From Candidatus Nanosyncoccus alces (GTDB lineage Bacteria; Patescibacteriota; Saccharimonadia; Saccharimonadales; Saccharimonadaceae): DNA of 64,000 nucleotides. Every line of letters starts with the position of its first letter. Within the stretch, counting starts at the first letter, position 1. The notes below the pieces were generated by a model that did no database searches, was not told the DNA's origin, and worked only from the letters and a program-made list of their open reading frames with translations. Made by a program: the position numbers and the translations under genes. Shown one piece after another: positions 1 to 8,750 of this stretch. The stretch lies in assembly GCF_004138395.1 (NCBI RefSeq), contig NZ_PRLM01000002.1, positions 50,545-114,544 of the forward strand, in the 5' to 3' direction.

Positions 1-774
1 AATATCACGAAACTTCTTTTTCTTCTCGGACTTACCAGATGGCATTTGCTGCTTCGTAGCCCAATACTGTACCACCGACGCCATCACCGCACACACCAAT
101 ATAAAGAGCGCTGACCAACTAAACTTCCCCATCAAGGCATCACTGGCCTTTACATTCAAGTTAATTAACCCAAAAAGCTGTGGTTGAAAATCATAAGCTG
201 CTTTCTCCTCTGCCGGAATCTCCGTATTCGTCAAATCCGCCAAGTACACTTCTTGCTTTTCCTCTAAATCTTTAATCTCTGAACCTTCATATGCCACAAT
301 ATCGTACGCTCGGTTCATCAAATTATCTTGCGGCAACGGCGTTGCTATTACCCGTATTGCTGAAAAAATCGCAATAAATATTGGCAGCTGTATAATTAGA
401 GTCAAAATCGAAGCAAACGGCTTTACATTATATCGTTTATAAAGATCCATCGTCTGCAAAGACTCTAATTGTTTATTGCCTTTACAATTCTTTTTAATCT
501 GTGTTAACTCTGGTTGAATTTTCCGAATCAACTTTGTCTGATTCAACTGCCTCTTAGTTAGCGGCATCATCAATAATTTCACTAATATCGTAAAGATAAT
601 AATCGCCAATCCAAAATCATGTACTAGATTAAATATCACAAATAGAATGTTCACAATTGGCCGTACTACAATCATATCAATCAAATTGAACGGACTCCCT
701 GTCGCAATTGACCCAATCACGAACAAAATAAATATCCCCCAATAGATATACTTTTTCACACTCTTTCTATCCAT
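1..774 (-). CDS. yidC: YidC/Oxa1-family membrane protein insertase (3' end beyond window)
   Basis: This protein inserts and folds proteins in the cytoplasmic membrane, alone or with SecYEG. Reading from the ATG at 774, hydrophobic segments alternate with the family's hallmark cytoplasmic hairpin: a segment containing MPLTKRQLNQTKLIRKIQPE, followed by a helix with the sequence LTLIIQLPIFIAIFSAI. The C-terminal part seen before the edge is basic (KSEKKKKF), as expected for the ribosome-facing tail. At least 258 residues are present. The start overlaps the rnpA stop codon by 8 nt, so translation is probably coupled in the classical rpmH-rnpA-yidC operon pointing away from dnaA. Confidence 0.93.
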   Translation of the reverse strand, partial: MDRKSVKKYIYWGIFILFVIGSIATGSPFNLIDMIVVRPIVNILFVIFNLVHDFGLAIIIFTILVKLLMMPLTKRQLNQTKLIRKIQPELTQIKKNCKGNKQLESLQTMDLYKRYNVKPFASILTLIIQLPIFIAIFSAIRVIATPLPQDNLMNRAYDIVAYEGSEIKDLEEKQEVYLADLTNTEIPAEEKAAYDFQPQLFGLINLNVKASDALMGKFSWSALFILVCAVMASVVQYWATKQQMPSGKSEKKKKFRDI

Positions 775-1126
775 TCTCTTTATTATAGCACACCTTAGCT
801 TCCATAACTAGCTCCCCCAACAGCTTCTCTAACTCCGAAAACGGCATCTTCACCAAATCTTTCGAATACACTATAAATATATAATCACGTTTTTTTGGTA
901 TATCCTCAAAATTCAATCTCAACGCTTCGTAAATCCTTCTCCTAATCCTATTCCTCCCTACGGCGCTCTTCTCTACCTTCTTAGACACAACTACTGCCAC
1001 CCTCGTAAACCCCCTCGTATTATCCGCAAAAACCAAAGACATCTTCGGTTTACGAATCGTCTTACCTTTCTGATAAACATACCTCACCCCTCCCCGCGAG
1101 TGAAACCGATACTTCCGATTCAACAT
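767..1126 (-). CDS. rnpA: Ribonuclease P protein component
   Basis: The 119-residue protein subunit of RNase P helps the catalytic RNA mature tRNA 5' ends. The family signature is present as the basic helix RNRIRRRIYEALR, preceded by the VVVSKKV strand. Length is normal. The ATG at 1126 directly abuts the rpmH stop codon (1127-1129) with no spacer, and the gene's own stop overlaps the yidC start, so this is one tightly coupled operon. All four tRNAs in this window need this enzyme, including one that appears to be co-transcribed with an mRNA. Confidence 0.95.
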   Translation of the reverse strand: MLNRKYRFHSRGGVRYVYQKGKTIRKPKMSLVFADNTRGFTRVAVVVSKKVEKSAVGRNRIRRRIYEALRLNFEDIPKKRDYIFIVYSKDLVKMPFSELEKLLGELVMEAKVCYNKENG

Positions 1127-1264
1127 TTAATAAGAAAGTCTTGCACGACCCTTCAAACGTCGCCGAGCCAATACCTTTCGTCCATTTTTCGTAGCATTCC
1201 TCTTCATAAAGCCATGCTCTTGCTTGCGCTGCCTTTTGTGTGGCTGATATGTTCGTTTTGGCAT
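1127..1264 (-). CDS. rpmH: 50S ribosomal protein L34
   Basis: A 45-residue ribosomal protein. It reads [19 protein letters not shown], then a basic stretch with the family's GRKVLARRR motif, and ends RLSY. The start was chosen because MPKRTYQP is the near-universal L34 N-terminus. It is the first gene of the minus-strand rpmH-rnpA-yidC operon and faces away from the origin spacer before dnaA. Confidence 0.96.
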   Translation of the reverse strand: MPKRTYQPHKRQRKQEHGFMKRNATKNGRKVLARRRLKGRARLSY

Positions 1265-1491
1265 ATTATTCCTCAAACTTTAATTTATTTCAAATTCTTT
1301 TCATAGTATACCGCATTTTTCCACAATTTTCAAGCAGTTTTCCACACTCTCTCTAGAGAAACTCAAAAACTTGTGGAAAACTACACCCCTATTTTCTTGC
1401 TAACATATTACACCATATTTTCTCACCCCAAAAAACCTGTGGAAAACTCCCTCCTCTGTGCTATAATATCCTAAAAGGAGGTCAAATTCAG
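1265..1491. other. Probable oriC, rpmH-dnaA spacer with four DnaA-box-like sites
   Basis: This 227-bp AT-rich spacer holds four exact copies of TTTTCCACA or its complement: 1317-1325, 1338-1346, 1372-1380 and 1438-1446. The first two are in one orientation and the last two in the other, giving a symmetric arrangement. The motif resembles the DnaA box (TTATCCACA) with the TCCACA half kept. The spacer between rpmH and dnaA is a classical origin position in bacteria. Which AT-rich part unwinds cannot be decided here. Confidence 0.7.
1462..1482 (+). promoter_or_regulatory. dnaA -10 box and Shine-Dalgarno
   Basis: A TATAAT box at 1462-1467 lies about 24 nt before the dnaA ATG, and a strong Shine-Dalgarno (AAAGGAGGT, 1474-1482) lies between. 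Transcription would start close to the Shine-Dalgarno, giving a short leader of roughly 15-18 nt. The TGTGGAAAA box at 1438-1446 lies where the -35 element would be, so DnaA could repress its own promoter. Confidence 0.6.
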
Positions 1492-2850
1492 ATGTATGAC
1501 GTTTGGAAAAACGTGCTTGCCGAAATCGAACAGCAAATTTCCACTGCTAATTTTTCCACCTGGTTCCAAGACACCTCCCTTATCTCTACCGATAATGGTG
1601 AAATCAAAATCGGTGTCAAAAACTCTTTCTATGTCAAACAACTTCGTAATCGCTACTTAGACCTCATCAAAACCGCCTTACAAAACAACAACGTCTCTGT
1701 TTCTACTATTGATTTTGAAGTCCAATCTAACGCCAAACCCAAAGTCCGCCCTCGTGAAATCACTCCGACCAATACTACCGTCAAAACTCGCATCAAAAAG
1801 GTCAAAGAAGAACTCAAACCTCAAACTTCCAACACCGGTCTTAATGAAAAATACACTTTAGAAAGTTTCATCGTTGGCTCCAATAACGATGTAGCTGTCG
1901 CGGCTGCTCAAAGCATCGTTGATGCTCCTGGCACCCGTTATAACCCTTTCTTTCTTTATGGTGGACCGGGGCTCGGCAAAACCCATCTCGTCCAAGCTAT
2001 CGGTAACGCTCTCATTTCTCGTAACCCTAATCTCAAAATTCTCTACACTCCTATTTCAAACTTTTATTCCGATTTTGTCGACGCCGTCCGCAACGGTAAA
2101 GGTAAAGAATTCAATCGTAAATTCCAAGATCTCGACTGCCTCATCATCGACGACATTCAATTCATCGTCAATAAAGAAAAATCTCAAGAAGAATTCTTCA
2201 ATATTTTTAATAGCCTCTATCAACTCAACAAGCAAATTATTATTACTTCCGACCGTTTACCTAACCAAATTAAATCCGTCGACGAACGTCTTACTTCTCG
2301 TCTCGCTATGGCTGGTGCTTTCGATCTTCAACTCCCCAAGTTCGAAGATAAATGCGCTATTCTTCGTGCCAAAGCCGAACTCATGGGTGCCGAAATCGAA
2401 CCCGAAGCTATCGAATACATTGCTGAAAACGTCAACACTAATATCCGTGATCTCGAAGGTGAACTTTCCACCATTCTTCTCATGTCTGAAGTCCGTGGCC
2501 TCACTCCACTAGAACTCATCGAGAACGGTTCTGTTAGTGTTAATAAATCCTCCAAACTCCGCCCCGTTTCTTCTAAACAAATTGTCGAAAAAGTTGCCAA
2601 ATATTACAATCTGCCAATCAAAGAAATGTGTGGCAAATCTCGTGTCGCTCATATCAAAACCGCTCGCCAAGTCACTATGTTCCTTCTTTCTAAAGAGCTA
2701 AACCTCAGCACCAACAAAATCGCCGCCGAAGTTGGCGTTAAAGACCACACCACAGTCATGCACGGCGTCAAAAAAATCGAAAAGGACCTCAAGCTAGATT
2801 TCACCCTCCGTGATCAAATCGAAGAAATCAAGGAGAAAATCTATGGTTAA
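1492..2850 (+). CDS. dnaA: Chromosomal replication initiator protein DnaA
   Basis: DnaA binds origin boxes, opens the origin duplex and helps load the replicative helicase. The 452 residues show an N-terminal domain (WKNVLAEIEQQIS...FSTWF), a Walker A motif GGPGLGKTH near residue 160, Walker B LIIDDIQF, sensor region TSRLAMAG, and the C-terminal helix-turn-helix with the DnaA signature VGVKDHTTVMHGVKKI. Length is normal. It is followed by a second box-containing spacer and dnaN, the usual bacterial order. The Shine-Dalgarno supports the ATG at 1492. Confidence 0.98.
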   Translation: MYDVWKNVLAEIEQQISTANFSTWFQDTSLISTDNGEIKIGVKNSFYVKQLRNRYLDLIKTALQNNNVSVSTIDFEVQSNAKPKVRPREITPTNTTVKTRIKKVKEELKPQTSNTGLNEKYTLESFIVGSNNDVAVAAAQSIVDAPGTRYNPFFLYGGPGLGKTHLVQAIGNALISRNPNLKILYTPISNFYSDFVDAVRNGKGKEFNRKFQDLDCLIIDDIQFIVNKEKSQEEFFNIFNSLYQLNKQIIITSDRLPNQIKSVDERLTSRLAMAGAFDLQLPKFEDKCAILRAKAELMGAEIEPEAIEYIAENVNTNIRDLEGELSTILLMSEVRGLTPLELIENGSVSVNKSSKLRPVSSKQIVEKVAKYYNLPIKEMCGKSRVAHIKTARQVTMFLLSKELNLSTNKIAAEVGVKDHTTVMHGVKKIEKDLKLDFTLRDQIEEIKEKIYG

Positions 2851-3113
2851 TAATTTTGTTCAAGTGGAAAACCTGTGCAAAACCACCTGGAAATCTCCGT
2901 GCAAATCTAGCGCAAAAAAATGTGTACAACTTACCTCTTTTTATAACACCTGTGCAAAAAATAATTTATTCACCACATTTTCCCATTCATTCCACCAAGT
3001 TTTTCGCAATTATTTTACCCCAATAAATATACTGTCTTTTCCACTATTCCACACCCCCTACTATTACGACTACAATATATTTATATAGTAAAGAATTTTA
3101 AAAAGGAGTTCAT
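2851..3113. other. dnaA-dnaN spacer with variant DnaA boxes; possible second origin element
   Basis: This AT-rich 263-bp spacer has several sites related to the boxes before dnaA: AGTGGAAAA at 2863-2871, TGTGCAAAA at 2874-2882 and at 2951-2959, and CTTTTCCACT near 3037. The TGTGCAAAA form replaces one G of the upstream consensus. Bipartite origins flanking dnaA are known in other bacteria. The dnaN promoter is probably the AT-rich TATAGT region near 3084, with AAAGGAG before the dnaN ATG. Confidence 0.5.
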
Positions 3114-4217
3114 ATGAAAATCAAAGTCACCCAAGAAAAACTAAGCAAAGCTTTAAATAATGTCAGTCGCATTGCAATAGGTAAAGTAACTTTACCTATA
3201 CTTAATAATGTTCTTATCCGTGTAGACAATAAAAAAGTTTCTCTAATCACCACCAATTTAGATATGGCAATCATTGATTTTCTTCCAGTCTCCAGCTCCG
3301 AAGATGGTGTAGTTACAGTTCCAGCCAAACTCCTTGCTGAATTTGTCTCAAACCTACCCAAAGGTGAGACGATCGAAATCTCTTCTAATGATACTAAAGT
3401 CACCATTTCGTCTGGTAAATATTCTTCAACTATCAATGGTACTTTAGCGGATGACTTTCCAGAACTTCCCGAAATCAACGAAAAAACCGCAGTAGTTTAT
3501 AAAATTGGCGTCAACGAGTTCAAAAATAGTGTTGGCCAAATTATTATAGCAAGTTCTAATGATCTTACTCGTCCAGCTCTTACTGGCGTGTATTTTAACA
3601 CTACAGACGATAATGCTCTTGCAATTGCCGCTACCGATGGTTATCGTCTAGCCGAAAAGAAGCTCATCGATAAGGTAGAAAGCGAAGTTAAAGCTATTGT
3701 TCCATCGAACTCTTTACAAGAAGTTCTTCGCTCTATTAATGACGAGATGGAAGAAGTCGAAGTATCCTTCAATGAGGATCTGGTTCGTTTTCGACTTGGT
3801 GAAGTAGAGATTATCTCTAAACTTATCGATGCTAGCTTTCCTGATTATCAAAAACTAATCCCTAAGGAAAATAATATTAAAGTTGTACTAAATCGCGACG
3901 AACTAGTACGTGTTACTAAGCTAGCTGCCCTCTTTGCGCGTTCTGTCGGTGGATCTATTGTTTGTGAAACCAAGGCCCCAGATCTTTTCTTGGTTAAATC
4001 TATCGCTAATGAATTTGGTGAAAACGATTCAGTGATTGAAACCAAGGTTGAAACTCCTGGTAGAATTAATCTCAACTCTAGGTTTTTAATTGATGCCCTT
4101 AATGCTTTAGAAGAAAAAGAAATTAAATTTGAATTCTCTGATCGTATTGCTCCAGTTGTTCTAAAAAATAAAAAGAACAACAATTATACTCACATTATAA
4201 TGCCACTAAATTCATGA
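3114..4217 (+). CDS. dnaN: DNA polymerase III beta subunit (sliding clamp)
   Basis: The ring-shaped clamp tethers DNA polymerase to DNA. The 367-residue length is typical. The N-terminus (MKIKVTQEKLSKALNNVSRI) and the C-terminal segment ending in THIIMPLNS match the family, whose last residues normally read I-MP-(R/L). The central ATDGYRLAEKK motif is the clamp domain II signature. A good Shine-Dalgarno (AAAAGGAG) precedes the ATG. It overlaps recF by 4 nt (ATGA), indicating coupled translation. Confidence 0.97.
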   Translation: MKIKVTQEKLSKALNNVSRIAIGKVTLPILNNVLIRVDNKKVSLITTNLDMAIIDFLPVSSSEDGVVTVPAKLLAEFVSNLPKGETIEISSNDTKVTISSGKYSSTINGTLADDFPELPEINEKTAVVYKIGVNEFKNSVGQIIIASSNDLTRPALTGVYFNTTDDNALAIAATDGYRLAEKKLIDKVESEVKAIVPSNSLQEVLRSINDEMEEVEVSFNEDLVRFRLGEVEIISKLIDASFPDYQKLIPKENNIKVVLNRDELVRVTKLAALFARSVGGSIVCETKAPDLFLVKSIANEFGENDSVIETKVETPGRINLNSRFLIDALNALEEKEIKFEFSDRIAPVVLKNKKNNNYTHIIMPLNS

Positions 4218-5221
4218 TCGTAAAATCCATTAAATTATTTAATTTTCGTAACCATACCGAGTATTCATTATTATGTGAAGATGAAATTTCCTTGATTCTC
4301 GGTGAAAACGGCAGCGGCAAAACTTCTGTCTTAGAGGCGATTTATATCCTTACTCGTGGTAAAAGTTTTCGCGCCACAGATCCTGAAATCCTCAAACGAG
4401 GCACCACATTCTATCGTATCGAAATTGAATACAGTAACGGCGAAACTAATATTGCGACTTATGATGGTAATCATAAAACTTTCCTCATTACAGATAAAAA
4501 GTCCCGTCGTTTACCTAAAAAGAATAAATATCCGGTGGTTCTTTTTCAGCCTTCAGACCTTAATCTTATTAGCCATTCCCCTTCGCGTCGTCGTGATTAT
4601 TTTGACCGTATTTTTAGCCAATTTAACGAAAATTACGCCACTAATCTTTCTAGATATGAAAAAGCCCTCAAACAACGTAACGAATTATTAAAAAACGAGC
4701 ATCTTACTAAAGAGTCTGTTTTTTCTTGGAATATCCTCCTCGCTAAATATGGCATAGATTTATACAATTCTCGTAATAAGTTTATTCAAGAAATCAACTC
4801 ACATGTCACAGATGTTTATCGTTCTATTGCTGAAAATAATGATGAGATTAGCATTATTTATAAAACCGATATTAATAGTGCAGACGATAATGAATATCTC
4901 CAAACCCTCGAACGTAACTTCGAAAAAGACAGTTATCTTGGCCACACTAACTTTGGGGTTCATCGCGACGACTATATTTTCGAATTTAATCACAAAAACG
5001 CCGACGGCTCTGCTTCACGTGGCGAATCGCGTTCTATTATCCTCGCTCTTAAATTTATCGAGGCTGATCTCATCTACCAAAAAACCAATCTTAAACCAAT
5101 TATTTTGCTAGACGATGTCTTCTCTGAGCTAGACGAAACTCGTCGCAAGTGCTTAATTAAAAATTTCAAAAACAATCAAGTGATTATCACGAGTGTAGAA
5201 AACATCACTCAACCGGAATAG
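4214..5221 (+). CDS. recF: DNA replication and repair protein RecF
   Basis: RecF is an SMC-like ATPase that helps load RecA at gapped DNA. The protein (335 residues, slightly shorter than many homologues) has Walker A GENGSGKTS near residue 31, the ABC-type signature SRGESRSIILALKF, and Walker B ILLDDVFSELD followed by the D-loop. The start overlaps the dnaN stop by 4 nt. No gyrB follows; the next gene is convergent and starts within 2 nt of the recF stop. Confidence 0.95.
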   Translation: MIVKSIKLFNFRNHTEYSLLCEDEISLILGENGSGKTSVLEAIYILTRGKSFRATDPEILKRGTTFYRIEIEYSNGETNIATYDGNHKTFLITDKKSRRLPKKNKYPVVLFQPSDLNLISHSPSRRRDYFDRIFSQFNENYATNLSRYEKALKQRNELLKNEHLTKESVFSWNILLAKYGIDLYNSRNKFIQEINSHVTDVYRSIAENNDEISIIYKTDINSADDNEYLQTLERNFEKDSYLGHTNFGVHRDDYIFEFNHKNADGSASRGESRSIILALKFIEADLIYQKTNLKPIILLDDVFSELDETRRKCLIKNFKNNQVIITSVENITQPE

Positions 5222-5222
5222 C

Positions 5223-7460
5223 CTATTTGTTTGCTAATGTCTTATTATATTGTTCAATAAAGGCTAGTACAGGGTTTTCTTCCCCTTCAAAAAATTTCAA
5301 ATTAGTATAAGCAGTTTTATCGTTGGCGTATCGCCTTAGTGCACTAGTGGCTCTAGCTAGTGATACGTACCTTTGTGCATATTTGTAAGTTTGCCAATCT
5401 GGGTTGGCACTAGAATTCACAAACGCCTCACCCGAAGCAACCCTCTTATCCTGGTCTGATGATCCCAAGAATACCTCTATCATTCTTAAAATATCTGATA
5501 CAAACGAGACTGAGTTAGAATCTTTATTAATTGAATCTAATATCCCTCCATCCGTCACTCCTAAAGGAGTTTTTCTTTCGTTGTTATATATAATAAAATC
5601 CGCCAAAGTAGAGCCCTCATTAATCTTTCTCACTCCAGAGGAAGTCAAAGTCGTATTATTATTTACAAACTCAATAAACCCCGGATCATTGAAGGGATCA
5701 TTAAGCGTAGAAGTATCAAAGGTTGCAATCTCTGCACACTGTGCCGAACCGACCGCACCGATCGTAGCATATGTTTCGCAATCCCCAAACGTAGTCAAAT
5801 ATCCATCCGACGCATCCGCATAAGAAACCGGAAGTAGCGAAGCCACTGCATTGCTCACAACAGTAGAAAAGGTTCTCACATTAGCCAAATTTCCTACGAT
5901 TTTCGCACTACCTATTGCAAACTTATAAATAATAGAACCTAAGAAAGTGTTCTTAGAGGTAATATCGAATGGGCTCCGATTTAGTCGATCTTCTTCTGCA
6001 TTCATAGCAACAATTTTATTATTTAATCTAGCATACGAATCTACTGCCGCTGCATCTCCAGCTGTTGCGCCACTCCTCTTTGCTAGCTTACTCCCTACTA
6101 CCACTGCCCCTTCTACCAACATCTCTCCCGCATCTACACCCTTTATTGTTTCGTAAGAATTATCAACTAGTGAACTATTAACTGTTGGTTCAACGAGTGA
6201 CAGTATAGCGCTAGACGCCGTCTCGATCCCATCTTCGATAAACCTTCCAATCGAGCCTTTTTGTTGTGAATTAACCGAAGCTACAGTGTTTTCTATCGTC
6301 TCGCTCCCACCCACGGTATTTACCTGATTTTCCACGGTTTTCAAGATTCTCTCGTTTGAATAATTTTCTACCGCTTCTGTATCAACTTTATTTCCCGACA
6401 AAATCGCATACAAACTTGGAGAATCTAACGCTGTTCCGGTTACCTTTGTCACCTTTCCGGTTTTTACATCCACTACCTCAGTTTCTTCTTTATCATATAA
6501 ATAATTCATTGCGTCATTAAGTTTTGATTCGCTCCCGTCCCCCGCCTTCATTTTGCTAACATTCTCCATAAACAAAGCAAAAAATAAACTTGATCTCTGT
6601 TCCCTTGATGTTGTATCAGCTACTTTAAGTTGATCTGCTGCGTTTAAGGTTGCCGTATCCGTATCGGCTGCAGAATTTTTATTTTTCACCGCTTCAATAA
6701 AATCTGTTGCATCAGTGCCAGAATTTGCTTTAGTCCCATTTTCTACATATTCATAATAAGTCTCTGTTTCACCAGTTTCAGAATTTGTCTCAGTTTTTTG
6801 TACTAGTGATACGCTATTTATATTAATATTACTGCCGTCCCCCATCAGAGTATTCATTTTTTCACTAAAATCATCTTCGCTGGTGAAATTATTTCTTTTG
6901 GTTCCAATTTCGTCAAATACTTCGTAGGCGTCCTCGTCGTAATAGTAGGCTGCACATCTGTAAGTGGCATCGTTTACTCCGCTATATAAGGATATATCCG
7001 TGCCAACTTTATCCATAAAGTCTCCCGCACTGATAATTTCGCCGTCCTTTTTTAACGATAAACTTGTCCCAGCCTCATTATTATCCTCTACGAACTCACC
7101 GTTATTATCAACATAACCAACTAATATCCCTTTTCTCTTCAAAATTTCCGCAGTACCATCTGGGATTTCTCCACTCTCTAAAGCTTGCTGAAAGGCCAAA
7201 TTCTTACTCGCTGTCATGTCTGCACATTGCATATCAGTCTCTTCTATTAATCCTTCGTAAATCGTAGTTGGGATAATATTCCCCGCGCTAAACACTACTG
7301 CCACCAGTACAATCATCGCCGTAATAAAACCAGCCGCCCCCCAAGATTTCAATTTTTTTGTAGACTTTATTTTTGAGTTTTTACCAGTCACATGCGAAAC
7401 AAACTGGTTATTATTCAGTGCAGACCTTTCGCTCGACCTTAAAGTTTCCTCAGCCGACAT
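5223..7460 (-). CDS. Large membrane-anchored protein of unknown function
   Basis: I do not recognise a family. The 745 residues comprise a short basic cytoplasmic N-terminus, one strong membrane helix near residues 40-62 (AAGFITAMIVLVAVVFSAGN), then about 680 mostly polar, acidic, Ser/Thr-rich residues with a few cysteines (MQCAD, TYRCAAYYY, FGDCET, SAQCAE). The topology suggests a long domain outside the membrane. A moderately hydrophobic stretch near residue 560 could be a second membrane-associated helix. The gene lies alone, convergent with recF. TATAAT boxes sit 5 and 11 nt before the ATG, so the mRNA should be leaderless. A role with the secretion channel at 14081 is possible from general lineage context but is not shown. 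Confidence 0.75.
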   Translation of the reverse strand: MSAEETLRSSERSALNNNQFVSHVTGKNSKIKSTKKLKSWGAAGFITAMIVLVAVVFSAGNIIPTTIYEGLIEETDMQCADMTASKNLAFQQALESGEIPDGTAEILKRKGILVGYVDNNGEFVEDNNEAGTSLSLKKDGEIISAGDFMDKVGTDISLYSGVNDATYRCAAYYYDEDAYEVFDEIGTKRNNFTSEDDFSEKMNTLMGDGSNININSVSLVQKTETNSETGETETYYEYVENGTKANSGTDATDFIEAVKNKNSAADTDTATLNAADQLKVADTTSREQRSSLFFALFMENVSKMKAGDGSESKLNDAMNYLYDKEETEVVDVKTGKVTKVTGTALDSPSLYAILSGNKVDTEAVENYSNERILKTVENQVNTVGGSETIENTVASVNSQQKGSIGRFIEDGIETASSAILSLVEPTVNSSLVDNSYETIKGVDAGEMLVEGAVVVGSKLAKRSGATAGDAAAVDSYARLNNKIVAMNAEEDRLNRSPFDITSKNTFLGSIIYKFAIGSAKIVGNLANVRTFSTVVSNAVASLLPVSYADASDGYLTTFGDCETYATIGAVGSAQCAEIATFDTSTLNDPFNDPGFIEFVNNNTTLTSSGVRKINEGSTLADFIIYNNERKTPLGVTDGGILDSINKDSNSVSFVSDILRMIEVFLGSSDQDKRVASGEAFVNSSANPDWQTYKYAQRYVSLARATSALRRYANDKTAYTNLKFFEGEENPVLAFIEQYNKTLANK

Positions 7461-7521
7461 AATTAATTATAATTATAACATACTTAAGAGAAAAGTAAAG
7501 AAACATGCTATAATATACCGT
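7461..7521. promoter_or_regulatory. Divergent leaderless promoters
   Basis: This 61-bp spacer drives two divergent genes. On the plus strand TATAAT at 7509-7514 is 7 nt from the ATG at 7522. On the minus strand TATAAT is repeated in tandem, ending 11 and 5 nt before the ATG at 7460. Neither gene has a Shine-Dalgarno sequence. Start points would fall at or next to the start codons. Confidence 0.65.
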
Positions 7522-8721
7522 ATGATTAAAGTCGAAAAGATTATCCCGGGTGGCTTTGGTTTAGGTACGCATGAAGATGGCCGTAAAGTTTTCTTTTGGA
7601 ATGCTCTACCTGGCGAAGTTGTTACTGAGTATGATATTACCAAACAAAAATCACACTATCTTGAAGCTGTTGCTACCAAAATAGATCACCGGTCCAAATA
7701 TCGCGTAGACCCCAAAGATGATTGTTTTCTCTCTACTTCTCCCTGGCAAATCTTTGATTGGAATTACGAAAACCAGCTCAAAGCCGAACTAGTCGTTGAA
7801 GTCTTTCATGAACACCATATTGATATTGATCAGCCAAAAATCTTTACAGACAACCAACCATACTATTACCGCAACAAAATGGAGTATGCCCTTTATTGGA
7901 ATAATGAATCAAACAGAATTGAGTTAGCTTTCCATGCTCGCGGATCTCATCGTAAAACCCCAATCCAAACTTCTTCCATTGAACGGCCCGAGATATTTTC
8001 TGCTGCAAAGGCTATTGTAGATAAATTAAATTCCGCACACGAGGAAGCTCGCCGCTATCAGTCGCTTTTATTGAGATGCAATCAACAAGGTGAAGTTTCT
8101 GGTGGTTTATATGAAAATCACCAACCTCACCCAGTTTTTAAAAATCTTACCGATAAAATCCTAGGCCGTACTTATTCTTATTCGCCCAATGGATTCTTTC
8201 AAATCAACCTCCCAGTTTATGAGCTTGCCCTTCAAGAAATTCAAAAACACACTAATACCGACAACGTCTTAGACCTTTACTCTGGTGTAGGCACCATCGG
8301 TCTTTCCGTCGCCCGAGGCAAGCGCTTGGTTTTGGTTGAAGTTGATAAGAGCGCCTATAAAGAATTAGAAAGAAATTGTTCTATCGAGCAAGGTGATACT
8401 ACTTCTTCGGAACGCTCCCTCGGAAGTAATATTACCTTGCCTAAGCCAATCCTAGCCAAATCGGAAGATGCGCTAGACTTTATTGATTCCAACCAAACCG
8501 TCATCCTTGATCCTCCTCGCGCCGGTTGCGACGTCAAATTAATCAATAAGCTACTTGAGGCTGCTCCACCAAAAATCATCTACTTATCTTGTAACCCTGC
8601 TACCCAGGCTCGCGATACTAAGATGTTACTAGACAAATACCAAATTGAAGATATCAAGACTTTTAACTTTTTTCCTCGTACTCCACACATCGAAAATCTC
8701 GTAATTCTATCTTTAAAATAA
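7522..8721 (+). CDS. TrmA/RumA-family RNA (uracil-5-)-methyltransferase
   Basis: This enzyme methylates uridine to m5U in rRNA or tRNA using S-adenosylmethionine. The 399 residues show an N-terminal TRAM-like RNA-binding domain (GGFGLGTHEDGRKVFFWNALPGE), the SAM motif DLYSGVGTIGLSVA near residue 250, the DPPRAGCD motif, and the catalytic-cysteine motif YLSCNPATQARD. An unusual insertion, encoded by a palindromic element at 8388-8440, lies after the SAM-binding acidic strand (VEVDKSAYKELERN). The exact target (U747/U1939 of 23S rRNA or U54 of tRNA) cannot be decided. TATAAT lies 7 nt before the ATG, so the mRNA is probably leaderless. Confidence 0.9.
   Translation: MIKVEKIIPGGFGLGTHEDGRKVFFWNALPGEVVTEYDITKQKSHYLEAVATKIDHRSKYRVDPKDDCFLSTSPWQIFDWNYENQLKAELVVEVFHEHHIDIDQPKIFTDNQPYYYRNKMEYALYWNNESNRIELAFHARGSHRKTPIQTSSIERPEIFSAAKAIVDKLNSAHEEARRYQSLLLRCNQQGEVSGGLYENHQPHPVFKNLTDKILGRTYSYSPNGFFQINLPVYELALQEIQKHTNTDNVLDLYSGVGTIGLSVARGKRLVLVEVDKSAYKELERNCSIEQGDTTSSERSLGSNITLPKPILAKSEDALDFIDSNQTVILDPPRAGCDVKLINKLLEAAPPKIIYLSCNPATQARDTKMLLDKYQIEDIKTFNFFPRTPHIENLVILSLK
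8388..8440 (+). repeat. In-frame palindromic element inside the m5U methyltransferase gene
   Basis: Arms 8388-8405 and 8423-8440 are reverse complements at 16 of 18 positions, and both exceptions can form G-U pairs in RNA. The 17-nt centre contains CGGAACGCTC, similar to the CGGAC-R-CGCTC core of the elements at 23308-23396 and 50965-51076 and to the GGACGCGCCCC of the elements at 25085 and 28542. It encodes extra residues around TTSSERSLGS after SAM motif II. Confidence 0.55.
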
Positions 8722-8750
8722 CCCCAAAACATGCTAAACTAAGTCTAGAC

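Noticed and set aside
1100..1306. A 68-codon plus-strand open frame
   Set aside because: It is antisense to rpmH and rnpA, whose products are clear; it has no promoter or ribosome site.
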